Positions 9,701-17,513 of a stretch of 21,727 bases of DNA are shown here, in pieces. Position numbers and translations under genes: made by a program. The DNA is from Isoetes engelmannii (taxonomy: Eukaryota > Streptophyta > Lycopodiopsida > Isoetales > Isoetaceae): assembly GCA_011763485.2 (NCBI GenBank), contig JAANSK020265827.1, positions 1-21,727 on the forward strand, read 5' to 3'. The first letter of the stretch is position 1, and each line of letters opens with the position of its first letter. The notes below the pieces were generated by a model. The model worked only from the letters and a program-made list of their open reading frames with translations. It was not told the origin of the DNA and searched no databases.

Positions 9701-12700
9701 GCAAGCCGAGACTTGTAACTTGAGTTCTGGTAAATATGACATCGGCTTTAAAAGGCGAGGAATAGTTACATATCCTGATTCACCTGCACGGATGATGGAA
9801 GCGTCATAAGGGATCCTTATGAAGGACACAACAATTACAAATAAAAAATTCATGCCAGCCTCTTGGCGTAACATACCTCTATATTATTAACATGTCTTGT
9901 AGTACATGTACATTTTCTAAGAGATTCCAATGCCTATTACTATATTGAAATAAACAGCACTCTTCAAAAAAGAGATCAATCAATTTGTGTCTCGTGATAG
10001 ATGTCTCATAAAGCTCTCGGCTTGCAAATTTTGAAAGAGATTTTTATAAAAGTGTAGTTTGACAGAGTCAATTCCGTTGATTCGCTTGAGATGGCTTCAC
10101 CTGCTGCTGTCTAGGGCACCTATTTATCATGCATAACATGATCTGCTCTAGGTCAATTTGAAGTCTCCTCTGATCAAATGCAGATTGGAACAAACAACCA
10201 GCAATGGCCTGCTAGTAATGACCATTTAGATGAATTGAATCTGATGAGCACTTAGTATTTCACATGCCCAGTGTACAATGAGATAAAAGGTAGGTTTATC
10301 ATGTCTTTGGGTTGTTCCTAAGAAAGCTTATCAGGTGTGTAGAGCATAAATGGATTTTGAACGAATGACTAGAGGAAAATAGGAGTCATCCTAATTTTCA
10401 ACAGTGAGGTTATTTTACTTTTTTATTTCAATTGCACGTGTATTAATTGGTCTTATAGGCCCAGGGAGTCAAAAGACATTAGTACAATCTTCCTTTCTTT
10501 CCTTGGGCAGCTTGTGTCCTCGTTTTGAGATTCAGTTTTCCTTGAAGGTATGCGATTCTTGTGAGCTGGCACTTGATTCAGAAAAGCAAAATCACAAGTA
10601 TGCAAGAGCTTGGTGTTTTTATTCTGACCACCTCAGATTGGCTGCATGAGTAACTAAAGAACGTGAATTATCTAATATCTGGCCGAAGCCAGTCATTTGG
10701 TCCAGAACAAGATGACGATTCTGACTTGGCTAATGAGAGGTCCCAACCTTATCATTGAGACTCTTCTGACGTATGACTCTTTGTAGTCACATGTGATAGT
10801 GGATGCTGACATGTCATACTAGGTTCAGTCATCACATAACAGGAATTAGGTTAGAGGGAAGTTTAACATCCTCTTAAAATGTAAACATCCAGGTCAACTA
10901 CATCCAGGAAATTCTTCTGCACGTCAACAACATCCAATTTTTTCTATCATTGGGGTTCAAATTTTCTTCTTGTTCCAATGACCAATATAGTAACGCTGAT
11001 CTTGATTATGCACAGCAGCATAAAAAATACCCAGGGATTGTTTCTTGATATGTTTTTCTTCTAATAACCAGTTAAATGTGTTCATATTTCTACCATAACT
11101 ATCCTTAGACATGCCCCAACTATAATAATGGTAAACTAGGAAAGCTTGGATGGGTGTTTGCATATAACATAACAAAGTAACTACATGTGATGGATATAGA
11201 CACAAAATTTAACATGTAACCAAAATTATAGAAACTCATTCTCTATAAGACCAGGATCTCAAACCTTCTCTTTCATGTAGGATGCTAGGTTTGCCAATTT
11301 CAGAAGCCAAATAAATTGACATGACTTAATACCTTCAATAGAAATGTTCCCAGTATAATCAACTGCCATACTGGAGGGTTGAACTCCATATAACCATCAT
11401 CTCCTGTGTGCGGTTCCAGAAAGATTTACATCGTAAAACTATCTTGCTTAAAAGAAACGCCTAACTGTTAAATATCTGATACAAGTTGGTTCTCGTAAGT
11501 ACTTAATTGAAGAATCACTTGAATACTGGGTGTAATAGAAAAAACGGCACGCACAAAAGCTCTTGATATAATATCCCTGGCATCATCATCTAGGGAGTGT
11601 GTTGCACATATCTCCAACCACAACAAGCTCTCCATCTGAAAGAAACAGAAAAATGTATCAACACAATTGTTCAAGCATTAAACCCAACAAGAAATGCAAC
11701 AAGATAATAAGGTTGATAATAAGCAATATGCAGCATAGAAAGGAGGTGTAACATGGTCGTGGAATGCCTTTGTTCCAATGTAAAGATCTTTGAGACATCC
11801 TTCTGGTTGAAAAGCCAGCATTTCAATGCCATGCTCCACATGTTTCAGGACTTCCCCTAGAACGCCTATTATATAGCTCCTATAGCAGTTAACCACATTG
11901 CCTAAATGTTAGATACAAGATGAATAGTGATCCTTACTAGATAATAATTGAAAGTAATGCTGATAATATAGCTCAAGAGCATTGTTGGAAGGCAGCTTCT
12001 ACAAGAACCTGAGCCTGTGTGTTAGCATGGTGTATGATTTAAATTTTTTGCTGAATGCTGGGAGTATCGCTCAGGAAAGCATGGGTTTTATGATCCTGAC
12101 ACTGGTGTTGACACGGATATGACTTGGATTAGTTGCTGAAGCTGACACAAATGATGCGTATGAGGTTTTGAAGATGCCTGCTAGCAGTTTCACAACTGCT
12201 GTTCGTTGTAGTCTTTCTAAAAGAGGGACTCATATGGAATACCTCAACGAGATTATGCCCAAGCTTAAAGCATTAGCTGATGCTCAGACTATTTGAAACA
12301 CAAATCCATGAGTCAAGAGTGATCCGTTTTGATAAGTTGCCACCACATGTGATAAAGATGGCACTTCCCATGTGATAAAGACGGCATTCCAGGGCTCCTT
12401 CCTTAAGGAAAATAAGGCTAGTTGTTATGCAGAACAGCAAGCAAAGCATGATGTTTCAGCAGCATGGAACAGATTATAATGATCTTCGCACGCAGCTACG
12501 AAAACCCCTAATCTCTATACTGCGCCCTACTTTGCATAGAAATTGAAGTGTTTTTTACAGCTGCAGGGACAGTGGTCTGCAAGCAAAAAAAGGTGATCTG
12601 GTCAACTTGGAATTGGATTATCAAGTGTAATTAGAGGATCACTAATGATCCTATCTTCATGTTCTGGTTTAGAACGGCAGCTTGGACTTCGCACTACATT

Positions 12701-15700
12701 TACAGAAGATTGGTCTCAAGTTGTGAGACCTGCACTGGTGGAAGCAACGCAAATGATTACACAATATTTTGTTTGTAATTTGCTTAAGATTACCAAGTAA
12801 TAGTCAAGCTCATCTCTGGCCTGATGTTCTTGCAGGTGTTTCTAATCTACTGTCAATGCTAGCCAGTGGGCTATGGTCCACATCTTGCATAATCGGACCT
12901 CCATTGCAGTCTTCTCCAAACCTTCTGCCATAGTCGGACCCTCCTATTCCATACGAGGTCTGAAGGAGGGCAACCTTGCCTCCAATCTCTTGGACTTGAG
13001 ATTGTGCCATCCTCGTATTTATAAACAGGCAGTTAAGGGCCAAAGGCAATGGCAGAAGAATATACCATGCTAATGAAGTAGGACACTAACCTCAAGGAGG
13101 GAATGTGATAGGTGCCAGCGGGTTTATTTTGCCAAACTTTATTCTCATGGAACAGAGTCCAAGCATAAAACAACCGTGTTGCTAAGGGTACAAGAGCCTA
13201 TTCTCAGCAATAGACTCTTGGTTACACAGATGTACTTGCACCCACGGGCTGCGATTGCACTGGCAGCCAACAAAAGCTCACTTTGATTCTTGGACTTCAA
13301 AAGCCCCATTGATAATCTCAAGACATCTATATGAAGCAGCCAAAGCTTCATCGAGTGGGGAAGAAGGGGTGTGAACTTCAAAAGACTTACAGGACTAAAG
13401 CAGCTTCCAAGATGTTGTCGAGCCAAAATTAATAGCTCACTATTGGATCGAAAATTCCAGAGATCACACAGGAGGGTCAGATTTTCATATAGTGCTTTAT
13501 GTGAATGACATAATATTAAACTAAAGGACGCCATGAGAGAGAACACAAGATGAAAGGAAACTGGGACAAACTGTTCCACTGTATCAATGAGAATGATACA
13601 AATATATAGGCACATGGTGCGAACGGTACAAATGTACATGTCAGCATACAGTATACGTATACATAAGTTCTATATTTCCCTGAACCTATATCTGTGAGCT
13701 GTCTGCACAATATATGCACCTTCAATTCAAATCTGGACAAAGTAAACGTCCAAACTTCATATGCTCTCCTTAGGATTTAACTTCATATGCTTCTAAAATA
13801 CAAACTCTCCCTAGAACATTGTACTATGCTGCATTCAAAAGCAATCATTTCTGACATTTCAAAGCAACGCCTGCTGTTCCTTAGTCGTAGCACCAGATCT
13901 TTGATGTAAATATAATTCCTTTAACAAGATTACGTCAACCCAGAAACTTAAAGCTAGTCTAAACAATTCCTGAGAACAAAGAATGAATGCCACCCGTGCT
14001 CTGAACATGAACACCATTCATCAATTAAAACGATTTTAAACTAGCAGCCCACAACTACAATTTCTGGCTTATCAGCAATTCTTAATCAAACAATTTGGTG
14101 TTGTTGCGTTTCTAAGCCTACTCCCTTCTGCTTTGGAATTCTTGCATGCATCCATTTCCAGCCAAAACAGACTATGAGAACAAGCACCTGAACTAATTCC
14201 TGCCACCACCATAGCCAGGAATCATGCCACATGCCTGCATGACAAGCTCTTCCTTGCCATATAATCTGCCAAAAAAAACTTCTGTAGCCTCTGGCAATAG
14301 GTTTCAAAATCATGGCTATATAATTTGAGATAAGACATCTGCAAATTTTCTATCAGTTGAAACCTTAACCTAGCTTGACCGTGCAACTACTCCATCTTAT
14401 CTCTTCTCTTGCATAACATGCCCATGAAGAAACATCCATAGCAATCGCGAAGCTTCCTCTTATGCTTCATCACGTCAAAGCTTCTTGATGCACAAGGGAC
14501 ATCCACAGAATCCATATAAATTACTGCACGCGTTTAGCTTGAAGATGCAAATAGACCCATACAAGATGAAACCGATGGCAACACATGCATCTGGATTGTC
14601 CAAACATGCATCCAGAATGTCAGATTGAATTTATCCAAAGAGGCACGGGATGACCTAAATTTTACATGCGTTTACCCGAGATTAGCTTACCTCTAGCTCC
14701 TCAGCCGCAAATAGCTCCTTCTCAAAAAAGCCATCACAGGATTTAGAACTGGCCATATGACGAAAATTCCACCAGCCATATGACGAAATTCCACCTTGAG
14801 TTGATGCAACATGGGATGTTTGCATCCAGCTGAAAGTGTTGAGGAAATAAATATCGCAATGGAATAAAATCTTGCTCATAGTCCTTGGGAAACAAGCGTC
14901 AGTGGTTTGACAATCCTTTCCCACTCACATTTAACTGCTCTCTCCATCCTTGCATATTGCCTAAACCAGAGTGTTTCCACAACCTCTAATCTTTAGCCAA
15001 ATCTATGTTCTGCCCACTCCTTCCACAGCAACAATGTTTTTCTAGCTTTAACAGCCTTATTGATTATATTTTCACACTTTCTATTTTCAACTTTCTCATT
15101 CTTTAACCAACGGATGCTTAATACTGTGAATCATGTAGACGAACCGTTTATAATAATGAGCCAACTCTACTTTAAACCAAGGAGGGACCAACATTCATCA
15201 TCATATTCAACCGGAATTAATAGTGGTAGAATTTTGTGTTTAAAAAAGATTATTGATTCTGGAAAAGTGAAAACACATACTAGAAAACCGAGGTCTGAAG
15301 CCTCCTTTATGGCCCATGCTCTAGCAGCTGCCCATCGCTTTGAATATACAACTCCTGGAACTATAGGAGTATCATTGAATGCGGCAAAGGCAAGCACGTC
15401 ATTATCAGCAGTAACTCCAACAAACGAGTAAAGAGACAGCTCTCTGCATCAAATACAGCATTGGTCAGCTAATAATAAAGATAGGATATAAGCACTGAAA
15501 TGTTCTCATGACCAAAAACTAAAACATGTTCCATAACTTAACATACAATGCAATGTAAAAACTAAATTATGCAAGAATCTTCCATGTTCGCGTTGACTTT
15601 CCACAGAGATTGTCACAATTATGGGCAAATTGTTCTTTCATCAAATCTTCCAATAATTATACTGGTACTGAATTTATAGCTTCATGCAAGGCCTATACAA

Positions 15701-16078
15701 ATGTTATATCACAACTGATGCAGGAGAAGGAGCTTTAAATAGGTTTCCAGTTTGCTTTTATCGAGAAAAGGGAGCTTCAATTAATCTGCAGACAAATCAA
15801 AGTGGGGGTTTTGGGGGGAATCGTTCATTTATCTTCTAAAGGAGAGTGCATGGGGAAACAGTACTTTATATATTATATATGCAACCAAAAAACAAATATA
15901 TTGATTTGTGATTATAAATACATGATGAGAGCTTACATGAGGGCATCAAATTTGAGTTTTCCAAAGCGTTCTCTGATCTGCTTCCTTTGGGAATGAAAAG
16001 CGGCAACAACTTTATCCGCATCGGAAGTGCAGGCCAGCCTGATCTTGAGTCCGCCACAGTGAACCTCCATTCCTGGCA
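1925..16078 (-). CDS. CFAP61: CFAP61, radial-spoke-base ciliary protein (whole gene)
   Basis: This is a split gene for cilia- and flagella-associated protein 61 (FAP61/CaM-IP3 in Chlamydomonas). In the known system it forms the calmodulin- and spoke-associated complex with CFAP91 and CFAP251, which anchors radial spokes and tunes dynein-driven beating. Matches to the animal protein run in order: an N-terminal acetyltransferase-like region made of repeated segments (about 16.1-4.4 kb), an oxidoreductase-like Rossmann region (exons at 3349-4637 and 2725-3278), and a helical tail. The exons listed below join with consistent codon phases from 8450 to the stop; from 16078 to 11326 the chain is good but has one doubtful exon. 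Starting at the ATG at 16070-16068 I count roughly 1,370 residues, somewhat longer than human CFAP61, mainly because of a repeated C-terminal extension. The start is uncertain because in-phase candidate exons lie further upstream. Expression is expected in spermatogenous cells only (inference). Confidence 0.93.
2658..3348 (-). other. Two short CFAP61 introns (2658-2724, 3279-3348)
   Basis: The 67- and 70-nt introns are near the lower size limit for plant introns, with standard GT...AG ends (GTATAC...TTTACAG and GTTATT...TTTTGCAG). They contrast with the kilobase introns of the 5' half, which carry the mobile-element remnants. The exon at 2725-3278 lies between them. Confidence 0.85.
2725..3278 (-). 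CDS. CFAP61: CFAP61 exon: end of oxidoreductase-like fold and linker
   Basis: The acceptor is CTGGTTTTGCAG, after a 70-nt intron, and the donor AAATG|GTATAC, before a 67-nt intron; phase 0 to phase 2. It opens EGIIFDGRVIVDGNFQSNDP and SIYAGGSLCKFSRR, equivalent to human DGRLVIDTNFHTNDIAIRAAGPLTKFSNR. The VD..F.SND..IYAGG pattern is the closing strand of pyridine-nucleotide-disulphide-oxidoreductase-like folds. The rest covers the region before the SQPW motif and ends LSLLNSITKW, matching human HEQLLNNLCARY. Confidence 0.95.
3349..4637 (-). CDS. CFAP61: CFAP61 exon: Rossmann-like oxidoreductase core
   Basis: The largest exon, 1,289 nt and 429 whole codons. It starts in phase 1 at an ATACTTGCAG acceptor and ends AAG|GTTATT in phase 0. 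The first third finishes an acetyltransferase-like unit (FLREIMRQTGKSMLYYPIFP matches human FLKEILRLGFKSCLYYPVYP). Then comes a dinucleotide-binding-type strand-turn-helix, RVVVIGASHTAQAFLRKLL, a second characteristic strand YDYLVLCTGLQDQ, and a second Rossmann-like entry EEYFVVYGSSLEALFVIQLL. The glycine pattern is degenerate (GASHTA, GSSLEA in place of GxGxxG), as in other CFAP61 proteins, so a structural role is more likely than redox catalysis. Family identity is very secure. Confidence 0.96.
4731..4845 (-). CDS. CFAP61: CFAP61 exon: further acetyltransferase-like strand and helix
   Basis: The acceptor is CACTATATCAG and the donor GGAT|GTGAGT; phase 0 to phase 1. It reads GFEVRICNSADAHEVDSLLE then GFVDSKAILESINHPRKG, matching the human segment INIRFATLLDTPGVENLVSTLMLNKSILEDLD. 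The same strand-helix pattern occurs at the starts of the units at 16.0 kb and 8.4 kb, which shows internal repetition within CFAP61. Confidence 0.93.
4846..5469. repeat. Intron with two degenerate tandem duplications
   Basis: A ~67-bp tandem pair lies at 5108-5174 and 5175-5241; both copies begin AAACTCACTTTAGGACATTG and share TAATAATGG near the end. A more diverged pair of about 60 bp lies at about 4903-5020 (TCATCAA...GGATAACTC). No coding potential is seen in the remainder of this 624-bp intron. Confidence 0.65.
5470..5640 (-). CDS. CFAP61: CFAP61 exon: third unit, second half
   Basis: The acceptor is TTTGATATGCAG and the donor GCT|GTAAGT. Exactly 57 codons in phase 0: SKNEDYCLVGYPYVCKLPPL, then LQLFIRVPSRH and a loop, ending SDLCLYLLHRGSLSA. 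It matches human SDKNFCVISLPHLTPEF..IQNFVKM...LYVFHRAGLL. Confidence 0.92.
6464..6591 (+). repeat. 64-bp perfect-period tandem duplication
   Basis: Two copies, 6464-6527 and 6528-6591, each starting CACCATATTGTGACAAGGCA. They differ at only about two positions, so the duplication is young relative to the decay of the element it sits in. Since 64 is not a multiple of three, it puts the first copy out of the frame used by the second. Confidence 0.9.
6748..6792. repeat. (TTA)15 microsatellite
   Basis: Fifteen uninterrupted TTA units. Its position just after the stop codon of the LINE-like frame suggests that it began as the element's 3' tail. Confidence 0.95.
6842..6990 (-). CDS. CFAP61: CFAP61 exon: third unit, first half
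   Basis: The acceptor is GCTTTAATAG. After a Lys-rich start it reads KKIINAFQIIMFCIEEEFEN and QSMEFVSTAFK, matching human AFCIQLFCIDEKYEARSLDFMNFVFSLF. The donor AAG|GTCTTA is unusual at positions +3 to +6 but gives phase 0, as the next exon needs; the frame closes eight codons later if read through. A 149-nt exon. Confidence 0.88.
7077..7251 (-). CDS. CFAP61: CFAP61 exon: disordered linker
   Basis: The acceptor is TTGCTCCATCAG and the donor GATG|GTAAAG; phase 0 to phase 1. It encodes 58 residues rich in Ser, Thr, Ala, Pro and Asn (for example DESATQVCPSSAFNNNHVV and ASELTSSDPGSMPINVLLE). Low complexity and position agree with the long, poorly conserved linker between the second and third units of animal CFAP61. 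There is no sequence match beyond that, but the phase fits both neighbours. Confidence 0.82.
7470..7571 (-). CDS. CFAP61: CFAP61 exon: VGMM strand of second unit
   Basis: The acceptor is ATTTTGCCAG and the donor CAT|GTAAGC. Exactly 34 codons, phase 0 at both ends: ADNVLVGMMATTTDVQQEFQ then YYFDLTSYAQLTIH. It matches the human AVGFMSVCSxVNMQLLHECFDL segment. It is short and closely spaced to the following exon. Confidence 0.92.
7572..8259 (-). other. CFAP61 intron with an unassigned coding-like frame
   Basis: This 688-bp intron contains a minus-strand frame, ATG at 8103-8101 to TAA at 7950-7948, of 51 residues with protein-like composition (it includes LNHMPYSFIENSYSYDNGPW and CRWMKDLMEVLQ). 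I do not recognise it. It could be a remnant of a transposon or captured gene, or an alternative last exon giving a truncated CFAP61. The rest of the intron shows nothing. Confidence 0.3.
8260..8450 (-). CDS. CFAP61: CFAP61 exon: start of second acetyltransferase-like unit
   Basis: The acceptor is TCCAGTACAG and the donor GAG|GTATAA. The 191 nt read IPLLKIRRAKQEDYDDLVPV, a variable loop rich in Ala/Pro/Thr, then ARLIAAQDDKNTVYVAE. This is one of the clearest family matches: human CFAP61 has LHVRKARxEDHDDLMPIF and AELIEAQDEENHAVVCEVE at the same place. It starts two bases into a codon and ends in phase 0. Confidence 0.92.
8554..8800 (-). repeat. Probable 3' LTR of a decayed copia element
   Basis: On the minus strand the segment begins TGTTAGTAAG directly after a purine-rich CAAGGAG tract, as a 3' LTR follows its polypurine tract, and ends GAGTACCA. 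The outer end is a guess from the TG...CA rule. Copia pol remnants lie upstream on the same strand (8850-9480), which supports the reading. Confidence 0.5.
8850..9480 (-). pseudogene. Decayed Ty1/copia pol (RNase H end)
   Basis: Minus-strand pieces in different frames give KHLNTQVCFVKEQIEN (about 8954-9000), and further upstream a CDNSESFDLAK-like string and a Y.AVVKAFT-like string. In order these resemble the copia RNase H end (AEYxAxxxA..., CDNxSAxxLA, KHIExxxHFxxE), and downstream in another frame VADGFIKAL is the familiar QxADxFTKxL motif. Several stops and frameshifts show it is dead. It lies in a CFAP61 intron in the same orientation as the gene. Confidence 0.65.
9481..11325. other. CFAP61 intron, remaining part
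   Basis: No gene is supported. A minus-strand frame at 9665-9874 includes SGYVTIPRLLKPMSYLPELK after a CCGTGCAG acceptor-like site, but its phases do not fit the neighbouring CFAP61 exons. On the plus strand, broken frames at about 10144-10250 (EVSSDQMQIGTNNQQWPA) and 10546-10646 (VCDSCELALDSEKQNHKYAR) look coding-like but match nothing I know. Confidence 0.4.
11326..11403 (-). CDS. CFAP61: Probable CFAP61 exon bridging to second unit
   Basis: The acceptor CGCACACAG is in phase 1, matching the previous exon across a 99-nt intron. It reads DDGYMEFNPPVWQLIILGTF and LLK. Position and spacing fit the human segment just before the second acetyltransferase-like unit. Two donors compete: AAG|GTATTA (exon end 11333, phase 0) has the better consensus, while TTAA|GTCATG (exon end 11326, phase 1) is the one whose phase fits the exon at 8450. 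If the first is used, a small exon between here and 8450 has been missed. Confidence 0.5.
11503..11635 (-). CDS. CFAP61: CFAP61 exon: end of first acetyltransferase-like unit
   Basis: The acceptor is GTTTCTTTCAG. The exon reads MESLLWLEICATHSLDDDAR, then DIISRAFVRAVFSITPSIQV and ILQL. This matches the human stretch with NTLFMHLFVA followed by a helix and the PELHFIFL strand. I end it at TTAA|GTACTT (phase 1) because that fits the next exon; a longer form to 11483 (donor CTT|GTATCA, phase 0) is also possible. Confidence 0.75.
11742..11890 (-). other. Coding-like segment, possible alternative exon
   Basis: A minus-strand frame reads EVLKHVEHGIEMLAFQPEGC then LKDLYIGTKAFHDH. It lies just upstream of the recognisable exon at 11503-11635. 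Possible acceptors (CTATAG, TTCTAG) are present but the only donor, CAT|GTTACA, is weak. No family match is recognised. It could be a CFAP61 exon replacing or following the doubtful one at 14691-14829, or a chance open frame. Confidence 0.25.
12127..13100 (+). pseudogene. Unidentified degenerate coding-like region
   Basis: Inside a 3-kb CFAP61 intron, plus-strand pieces look like decayed protein-coding sequence. 12135-12296 reads AEADTNDAYEVLKMPASSFT then SKRGTHMEYLNEIMPKLKAL; about 12400-12480 reads KENKASCYAEQQAKHDVSAA; about 12670-12760 reads LERQLGLRTTFTEDWSQVVR then ALVEATQMITQYF. Stops and frame changes separate them. Codon-like composition on one strand over 600 bp suggests a captured or retroposed gene. 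I cannot name the source. Confidence 0.35.
13101..14690. other. Intron sequence with no firm feature
   Basis: A 164-codon minus-strand frame at 13145-13639 is the longest here. Its middle (ENLTLLCDLWNFRSNSELLI then LARQHLGSCFSP, followed by a GTAAGT at about 13393) looks somewhat protein-like, and an overlapping frame has EVHTPSSPLDEALAASYRCL, but I recognise no family and no phase links it to CFAP61. The rest, 13640-14690, shows nothing. Confidence 0.35.
14691..14829 (-). CDS. CFAP61: Doubtful CFAP61 exon with frame-affecting duplication
   Basis: A CACTTTCAG acceptor and a GAG|GTAAGC donor enclose 139 nt. In the phase set by the previous exon it reads LDANIPCCINSRWNF, resembling the LDxDIPC segment of human CFAP61, and then hits TAA. 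The break falls at a direct duplication of a 22/23-bp unit (GGTGGAATTT(T)CGTCATATGGC, about 14747-14791). A second frame is open throughout and ends DGFFEKELFAAEELE in phase 0, the phase needed by the next exon. Either the duplication is a recent frameshift, or the exon is entered in the other frame from a boundary I have not found, or it is not an exon. Confidence 0.4.
14747..14791. repeat. 22/23-bp direct tandem duplication
   Basis: Two adjacent copies of GGTGGAATTTCGTCATATGG (minus strand), the second with one extra T in the T-run. It lies in the doubtful CFAP61 exon at 14691-14829, where it decides the reading frame. Confidence 0.9.
14830..15280. other. 451-bp CFAP61 intron
   Basis: GTATGT...TTTCAG boundaries. 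Nothing else is seen; the open frames on both strands here run out of the neighbouring exons. Confidence 0.6.
15281..15443 (-). CDS. CFAP61: CFAP61 exon: second part of N-terminal fold
   Basis: The acceptor TTTGATGCAG follows the split codon left by the previous exon in phase; the donor is CTA|GTATGT and the exon ends in phase 0. The 163 nt read IELSLYSFVGVTADNDVLAF and AAFNDTPIVPG, the strand-turn-strand that human CFAP61 shows as an AxATFLDYP-like segment. The last ~20 residues (KRWAAARAWAIKEASDL) have no clear counterpart, so an earlier donor is possible. Confidence 0.8.
15444..15936. other. 493-bp CFAP61 intron
   Basis: GTAAGC...GATGCAG boundaries. AT-rich, with a short TATATAT run near 15869. 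No feature is supported. Confidence 0.6.
15937..16078 (-). CDS. CFAP61: CFAP61 exon: conserved N-terminus
   Basis: The acceptor is CTTTTTATTCAG and the donor CAT|GTAAGC. The 142 nt contain VPGMEVHCGGLKIRLACTSD and end with KLKFDAL plus two bases of a split codon. The ATG at 16070-16068 matches the usual CFAP61 start region, where the first strand and helix of an acetyltransferase-like fold begin (LKIR..TSDADKV). If the candidate upstream exons are not translated, this ATG is the start codon. Confidence 0.85.
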
Positions 16079-17344
16079 CTGAATAAAAAGAAATGCTCAA
16101 AAATAAGTGCCTGGTCATCTGGGTCTGTTGTCTTCCATCTTCATTTTTAGGGTGAAACAAAAAGCATCCGCATTTCCATTTCGTGCACCCGCCCTAATAC
16201 CTCAAATTTATAAGGATATACAAGAAAGTAGTGTGGTGCCACTAGCATCGCATTAGATGTGGTATTCAGTATATGTTGTTAGCACAATGGGATGACTTCA
16301 AATGAAGAGAGTTGCTTATGTCAAAGTATCAAACAAAGGCAATTTACTTAATGTTCCTGCTGCAAATCACAAAGCGTGTAACTAATTGTAGCAAATCACT
16401 CAAATACAAATAATGTTAAATATCTGTTAAATATCTGTAGCTCATGTTTTGACTTTTCTGCTTAAATGGAACAACCATATACACAGATTTGCACATACAA
16501 ATAATAGTAGATAATCTCAAGATAATTTACATACCTTCTACAATCTAAACTGCTTCAACAATCTAGACTATGAAGTTCCCAGATTTTTCCCTTAGCATCA
16601 AATTAGAAACAAACCTGCTAAGGAGACTTAAGTTCTGCATACCACAAACCGACTCAATCCACTCATATGACTTATCCAGAAGAAGCATGTAAATTTCCAA
16701 GTAACACATGCTCTTGTGTAGGCCAAAATTACAAAATTCATATCAAATTGTTCATACTTCTGCAAGTTTGAGCAAATCAAGATGTGGTTTGGTGCAAAAA
16801 AGAGCTTAAAAACTATATGAACTTTCAGGAATCTCAGGTGTGCCAATGTCACAAATAATGAATCTGCAAAGCATAGTAAATCGTTCAAAAAGAATCTTGC
16901 AGTTGCACATCCGTTGGGAAGAAACAATGCTGATAGGAAACTTGCCTATAATAATTCGAATCTGAAGAGTTCAGCAATTCCTGTGCCCCCATAGGCAAAG
17001 CACCACATCGAAATCATGAGCAGAGCACCAAATCAAAATCATTTTCGCAGCCTGCATTACCTGCTCCAATCACCGCGAATGATTTTTGGCTTGCCTGTCT
17101 ATCTACAGCGGCCAGCACCTGCATTAAATCAAGAACTAGAAATCATAACCAGGTGGAGACAGTATCCATCCTTAATATTGGCAACTGTTAATATTGGCAA
17201 TGTAGAAGTGTCATTTAGCAATTATTTCGTTCCCTAACTCTAACCCCTGAACGAGGCACAATGTGCCAGAATCCCAACATCGAGGCTATAGATGCAAAGG
17301 AGGGGACTGAAAAAAAAAGCAAGCAAAAAGCAAGCAGTACTTAC
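16079..17344. other. Intron or 5' flank of CFAP61
   Basis: If the candidate upstream exons are real, this is a 1.27-kb intron with GTAAGT...ATTCAG ends; otherwise it is promoter and 5' flank. At 17030-17072 it carries a short diverged third copy of the unit duplicated at 17661-18028 (shared GCAGCCTGCAT..CCTGCTCCAATCA). A ~24-bp direct repeat of (A/G)AGCACCA(C/A)ATC(A/G)AAATCAT lies at about 16998-17041. No other gene is seen. Confidence 0.5.
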
Positions 17345-17429
17345 CAGCTTTTGCATTTGCAAGCTCCAAATCGTGACCATAAAGCCAGCTCCAAACATCC
17401 GGAAGGACTGAAGGAATAAACTTCCGTAA
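17345..17429 (-). CDS. CFAP61: Candidate N-terminal extension exon 2
   Basis: The acceptor is TTCTTTGACAG and the donor a textbook CTG|GTAAGT. The 85 nt read LRKFIPSVLPDVWSWLYGHD followed by LELANAKA and end in phase 1. That phase matches the acceptor at 16078, so the protein would continue as AKA-VPGMEVHC into the conserved CFAP61 start. Phase agreement at both ends and protein-like composition support a real exon; the lack of any family match and of a visible start codon argue for caution. Confidence 0.4.
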
Positions 17430-17513
17430 CTGTCAAAGAACCAGGAGCAGCAATAATGGATAGAAATGATTCAGCATTTACATATGCAAGAAAGAAAAGA
17501 TAGCAAGGATTAC

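Noticed and set aside
9665-9874. CFAP61 exon between 11.3 kb and 8.45 kb
   Set aside because: An acceptor-like site is present, but none of the possible ends gives the phases that both neighbours need, and the peptide has no counterpart in the family.
13145-13639. 164-codon minus-strand open frame
   Set aside because: It is long for chance, but it shows no family match, contains a splice-donor-like GTAAGT, and has no phase link to CFAP61. It is noted as unassigned intron sequence.
17030-17120. Exon reading VLAAVDRQASQKSFAVIGA with a GTAATG donor
   Set aside because: Its phase does not fit the upstream donor at 17345, and the donor part is a diverged copy of the repeat at 17661-18028.
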